Shown here: positions 61,461 to 64,000 of the stretch, piece after piece
Layout: each line of letters begins with the position of its first letter
Position numbering within the stretch: position 1 is the stretch's first letter
Assembly (NCBI GenBank): GCA_002389665.1
Contig: DGNO01000005.1
Location: 271,292 to 335,291 of the forward strand
Source of the DNA: Rhodobiaceae bacterium UBA4490
GTDB lineage: Bacteria > Pseudomonadota > Alphaproteobacteria > Parvibaculales > Parvibaculaceae
Reading direction: 5' to 3'
Length of the DNA stretch: 64,000 nucleotides
Position numbers and translations under genes: made by a program
Notes under the pieces: model-generated
What the model saw: only the letters and a program-made list of their open reading frames with translations
What the model was told of the DNA's origin: nothing
Database searches by the model: none

Positions 61461-63104
61461 ATGAGCTCGCCCAGACTTTACGCCGAGACTTTGCGACACC
61501 TGAAGGCGCAGCAGATATTAGGGCGCCTTTGGGTTCGGTTTTATCGGCCGAGGATGGACGCGCGTCCCGCACCGTCACTGCGGTGCAGGTCGGAAAACTG
61601 GGTCGCCGGGCCGAAACGGACAATCCGCATGACGGGACCCGCGGATGTCTGCTTTCTCAACCAGAAGGCCAACATCTCCCGCCCCGGTATCTGGGAAGAT
61701 ACGGAGAAGCCAAAGCTATGGCTTTACAACCTGCATTATTTCGATGATCTGGTTGCTGAACATGCAGATGTGCGGTTGGATTGGCATCGGGCACTGATCG
61801 ACCGTTGGATTGTAGAAAATAAGCCCGCTCATGGCACCGGTTGGGAACCATATCCCACGTCTTTGCGTATCGTGAACTGGGTTAAGTGGTGTTTGAGGCG
61901 CGGTCAATGCGATGACGGATTGTTACACAGCCTTGCAATTCAAGCGCGTTATCTGAGTAGGCGGTTGGAATACCACATTCTCGGGAACCATCTGCTTGCG
62001 AATGCCAAGGCATTGATGTTCGCGGGCGCTTTGTTCGATGGTAAGGAGGCCGATGTTTGGTTGGCCAAGGGAGGGAAGATTCTCGCGCGAGAGATTGAGG
62101 CTCAAGTGCTGGCCGATGGCGGGCATTTTGAGCTGAGCCCTATGTACCACCTCATTGTATTGGAAGACTTACTCGACTGCTACAATCTTTGTCAGACATA
62201 TGATCTTCCTTTGTGGCCGAATTTGGAGACTGCAATAGAGCGGATGTTGGTGTGGAGCCGCACGATGCGCCATCCAGATGGAGAAATTCCTTTTTTTAAC
62301 GATGCGGCTTTTGGAGTTGCGCCGCGGCCGGCGGAGCTTGACGCTTATGCCAGTCGACTCGGTTTCCGTATACCGAATGAAACAACAGAGCCTGTAGTGC
62401 ACCTACAGGCGTCGGGCTATGCACGCTTGCAGGCGGGCAAGGCTGTGCTCTTTACCGATGTAGCGCCAGTCGGCCCCGATTATCTTCCCGGCCATGCGCA
62501 TGCCGACACGCTGAGTTTTGAGCTTTCTCTGGCGGGGCAACGCGTTGTGGTCAATGGCGGCACGTCGGTCTATGGCACAGGGCCGGAACGTCATCGTCAG
62601 CGTGGCACATCGGCGCATAGTACCCTGGTTATGGATGACAGCGACTCCTCCGAGGTTTGGGGCGGCTTTCGCGTTGCCCGGCGCGCGCGCATCCTTAACG
62701 GAATGACGGCTGAGACGGATGGCGCTGCCGTTGCGTGCGCGTCGCATGATGGGTATCGGCGTTTGCCTGGGCGGCCAATACATAAACGCACATGGCGGCT
62801 ATCATCCGGCGGGCTTGAGGTTGAAGACGAGGTGAGAGGCAACGGCAGACACAAACTGGAGCTTATGTTTCATCTGCATCCGGATGTGGACGTGCACGAG
62901 GAGCAAGGCATGATGCGCTTGTGCCTGCCCGGTTCTGACATCGTGATCAAGGTTCTGCCCCCGGCGAAAACGCAAGCAAGCATCTTTGAGAGCACTTGGC
63001 AGCCGGAATTTGGTTTGGCAATTCCCAGTCGGTCGCTGCGTTTCTCTGCCATTGCCAATCTACCGGAGCGGCTGGTGACACGCTTACATTGGCAGGGAGT
63101 GTAG
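61461..63104 (+). CDS. Heparinase II/III-family protein (second copy)
   Basis: A 547-residue relative of the protein encoded at 50875, about 120 residues shorter. The toroid region is marked by LRIVNWVKWCLRRGQ and LEYHILGNHLLANAKALMFAG. The beta-sandwich motif GHAHADTLSFELSLAGQR is present, followed by NGGTSVYGTGPERHRQRGTS. No signal peptide. It starts 10 bases after the second two-domain oxidoreductase and is followed 5 bases later by a glycosyltransferase. Its job inside a biosynthetic locus is unclear. Confidence 0.83.
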   Translation: MSSPRLYAETLRHLKAQQILGRLWVRFYRPRMDARPAPSLRCRSENWVAGPKRTIRMTGPADVCFLNQKANISRPGIWEDTEKPKLWLYNLHYFDDLVAEHADVRLDWHRALIDRWIVENKPAHGTGWEPYPTSLRIVNWVKWCLRRGQCDDGLLHSLAIQARYLSRRLEYHILGNHLLANAKALMFAGALFDGKEADVWLAKGGKILAREIEAQVLADGGHFELSPMYHLIVLEDLLDCYNLCQTYDLPLWPNLETAIERMLVWSRTMRHPDGEIPFFNDAAFGVAPRPAELDAYASRLGFRIPNETTEPVVHLQASGYARLQAGKAVLFTDVAPVGPDYLPGHAHADTLSFELSLAGQRVVVNGGTSVYGTGPERHRQRGTSAHSTLVMDDSDSSEVWGGFRVARRARILNGMTAETDGAAVACASHDGYRRLPGRPIHKRTWRLSSGGLEVEDEVRGNGRHKLELMFHLHPDVDVHEEQGMMRLCLPGSDIVIKVLPPAKTQASIFESTWQPEFGLAIPSRSLRFSAIANLPERLVTRLHWQGV

Positions 63105-63109
63105 GCGGT

Positions 63110-64000
63110 ATGCGGATTCTTATACTTTCTTTCTATTATCCGCCGGATCTTAGTGCCGGTTCTTTCCGCACAGGCGCTTTGGTGGAAGCGCTTGCGGCAC
63201 GTTTGGGCCCGCAGGATTCTTTGCATATCATTACGACCATGCCTAACCGTTATGCGAGCTATAAATCCGATACGCCTGCTTACGAGGAACATGGCAATAT
63301 ACGGATCGACCGCATTGAGCTGCCGAAGCACAAGAGCGGTTTCCGCGATCAGGCCTTTGCATTCACCCGGTTCACGCTTGAGGTGTTGCGCCGTACGCGC
63401 GGGCTGGAAGCTGACATCGTGTTTGCCACATCGTCGCGGCTAATGACGGCAACATTGGGCGCTGTGGTTGCCCGGCGGCTGAGCGCGCGATTGTATCTCG
63501 ACATTCGCGATCTATTCACGGATACGTTGACCGATATTCTGAAGGGACTTGCGCGCCTGCTTGTACCCATTTTTGTGATCCTCGAGCGCTGGACTTTGAG
63601 GCAGGCATGTGCGATCAGCATCGTCTCGCCGGGTTTTGAGGCGCATGTACGTGAGATATGCCCGCATCTGGAACTCAGCTTGCGGACCAATGGTATCGAC
63701 CGGGAGTTTCTCGATTTCGATTACAATCGTGCCGGCAATATGCCGCCAGTTATCCTTTATGCGGGTAACATCGGCGAAGGGCAGGGATTAGAGCGCCTGA
63801 TACCGGCAGCGGCCCGGAAGCTTGTTGGCCGCTATCGGTTCCGCATCATTGGGGACGGTGGCCGTCGCCAGGCACTCCAAGCGGCTTTGGCAGCGGCAGA
63901 AGCAGAGGCAGGCCAGTCACTGGATGTGGAACTGCTGCCGCCCATAGACAGGAAGGCGCTTCTGGAACATTACGCAAGGGCAGATATTCTGCTGTTGCAT
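63110..64000 (+). CDS. WbuB-like family 4 glycosyltransferase (3' end outside window)
   Basis: The frame opens at ATG 63110, five bases after the previous stop, and stays open to the end of the window, giving 297 residues. The N-terminus is MRILILSFYYPPDLSAGSFR, with the Pro-Pro-Asp motif of the WbuB/FnlC branch. VILYAGNIGEGQGLERLIPA is the donor-domain start, and FRIIGDGGRRQALQ follows. WbuB-type enzymes add N-acetyl-L-fucosamine in O-antigens. The conserved Glu of the donor site lies beyond the window. Confidence 0.88.
   Translation, partial: MRILILSFYYPPDLSAGSFRTGALVEALAARLGPQDSLHIITTMPNRYASYKSDTPAYEEHGNIRIDRIELPKHKSGFRDQAFAFTRFTLEVLRRTRGLEADIVFATSSRLMTATLGAVVARRLSARLYLDIRDLFTDTLTDILKGLARLLVPIFVILERWTLRQACAISIVSPGFEAHVREICPHLELSLRTNGIDREFLDFDYNRAGNMPPVILYAGNIGEGQGLERLIPAAARKLVGRYRFRIIGDGGRRQALQAALAAAEAEAGQSLDVELLPPIDRKALLEHYARADILLLH

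Noticed and set aside
31029..64000. Search for integrase, transposase or insertion-sequence ends in the low-GC locus
   Set aside because: None found. All longer plus-strand genes are glycan genes; island status rests on composition and tRNA position only.

Overview
The window is a bacterial chromosome segment, most likely from an alphaproteobacterium. The evidence is high-GC coding, FabI, PdxH and J-domain genes close together, palindromic repeats built on ATGGACCCC/GGGGTGAC, a FixK/FNR-type box and a LuxR/LuxI pair. A Parvibaculum-like or other Rhizobiales-type host is my inference from gene content only. Dense genes cover about 94% of the sequence. I see no phage, no intact insertion sequence and no CRISPR array.

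Region 1 (1-30.5 kb, high GC) is metabolic and regulatory. It starts with the 3' part of an RNA m5U methyltransferase gene, a second methyltransferase and a small membrane protein. Housekeeping genes follow: aroC, fabI, a J-domain co-chaperone, a Sel1-repeat protein, pdxH, a cation efflux pump and an SDR oxidoreductase. Next is an amidase, omega-transaminase and small-protein operon, then genes for fatty-acid and lipid turnover: a long-chain acyl-CoA ligase, a sphingosine-1-phosphate-lyase-like PLP enzyme, two divergent enoyl-CoA hydratases and a ferritin-like di-iron protein. A BtuB-type TonB receptor lies behind a cobalamin riboswitch. A quorum-sensing unit (luxR, lux-box palindrome, luxI, then an overlapping 82-codon gene) follows. 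The region closes with a DASS anion symporter, a MarR regulator and a divergent cytochrome P450/SnoaL-like pair with a palindromic operator between them.

Region 2 (30.6-30.9 kb) holds two tRNA genes, Gln(TTG) on the minus strand and Pro(CGG) on the plus strand. Just past them base composition drops visibly, and TTG and GTG starts become common.

Region 3 (31-64 kb) is a large surface-polysaccharide locus in two blocks separated by a roughly 0.8 kb stretch without a convincing gene. Block A (31.0-43.4 kb) has PglC-, PglD- and PglE-like genes (undecaprenyl-linked diamino sugar), an asparagine-synthase-type amidotransferase, a PglA-like glycosyltransferase, a TviB/WbpO plus TviC/WbpP pair (UDP-GalNAcA), an O-antigen polymerase/ligase, a flippase and an FkbM methyltransferase. 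Block B (44.2 kb to the end) has WecB and WecC (UDP-ManNAcA), a second amidotransferase, a second flippase and polymerase, glycosyltransferases and methyltransferases. It also has two copies each of a rare two-domain oxidoreductase and a heparinase II/III-family protein. The last gene, a WbuB-like glycosyltransferase, runs off the window.

The observations I rate highest are: a shared TGACGC-N2-GCGTCA palindrome at nearly the same distance from two different lipid-related genes; the lux box with the unassigned small gene fused to luxI by a 4-base overlap; and the back-to-back Wzx/Wzy systems, each pairing an N-acetylhexosaminuronate pathway with an amidotransferase, which predicts amidated aminouronic-acid glycans.
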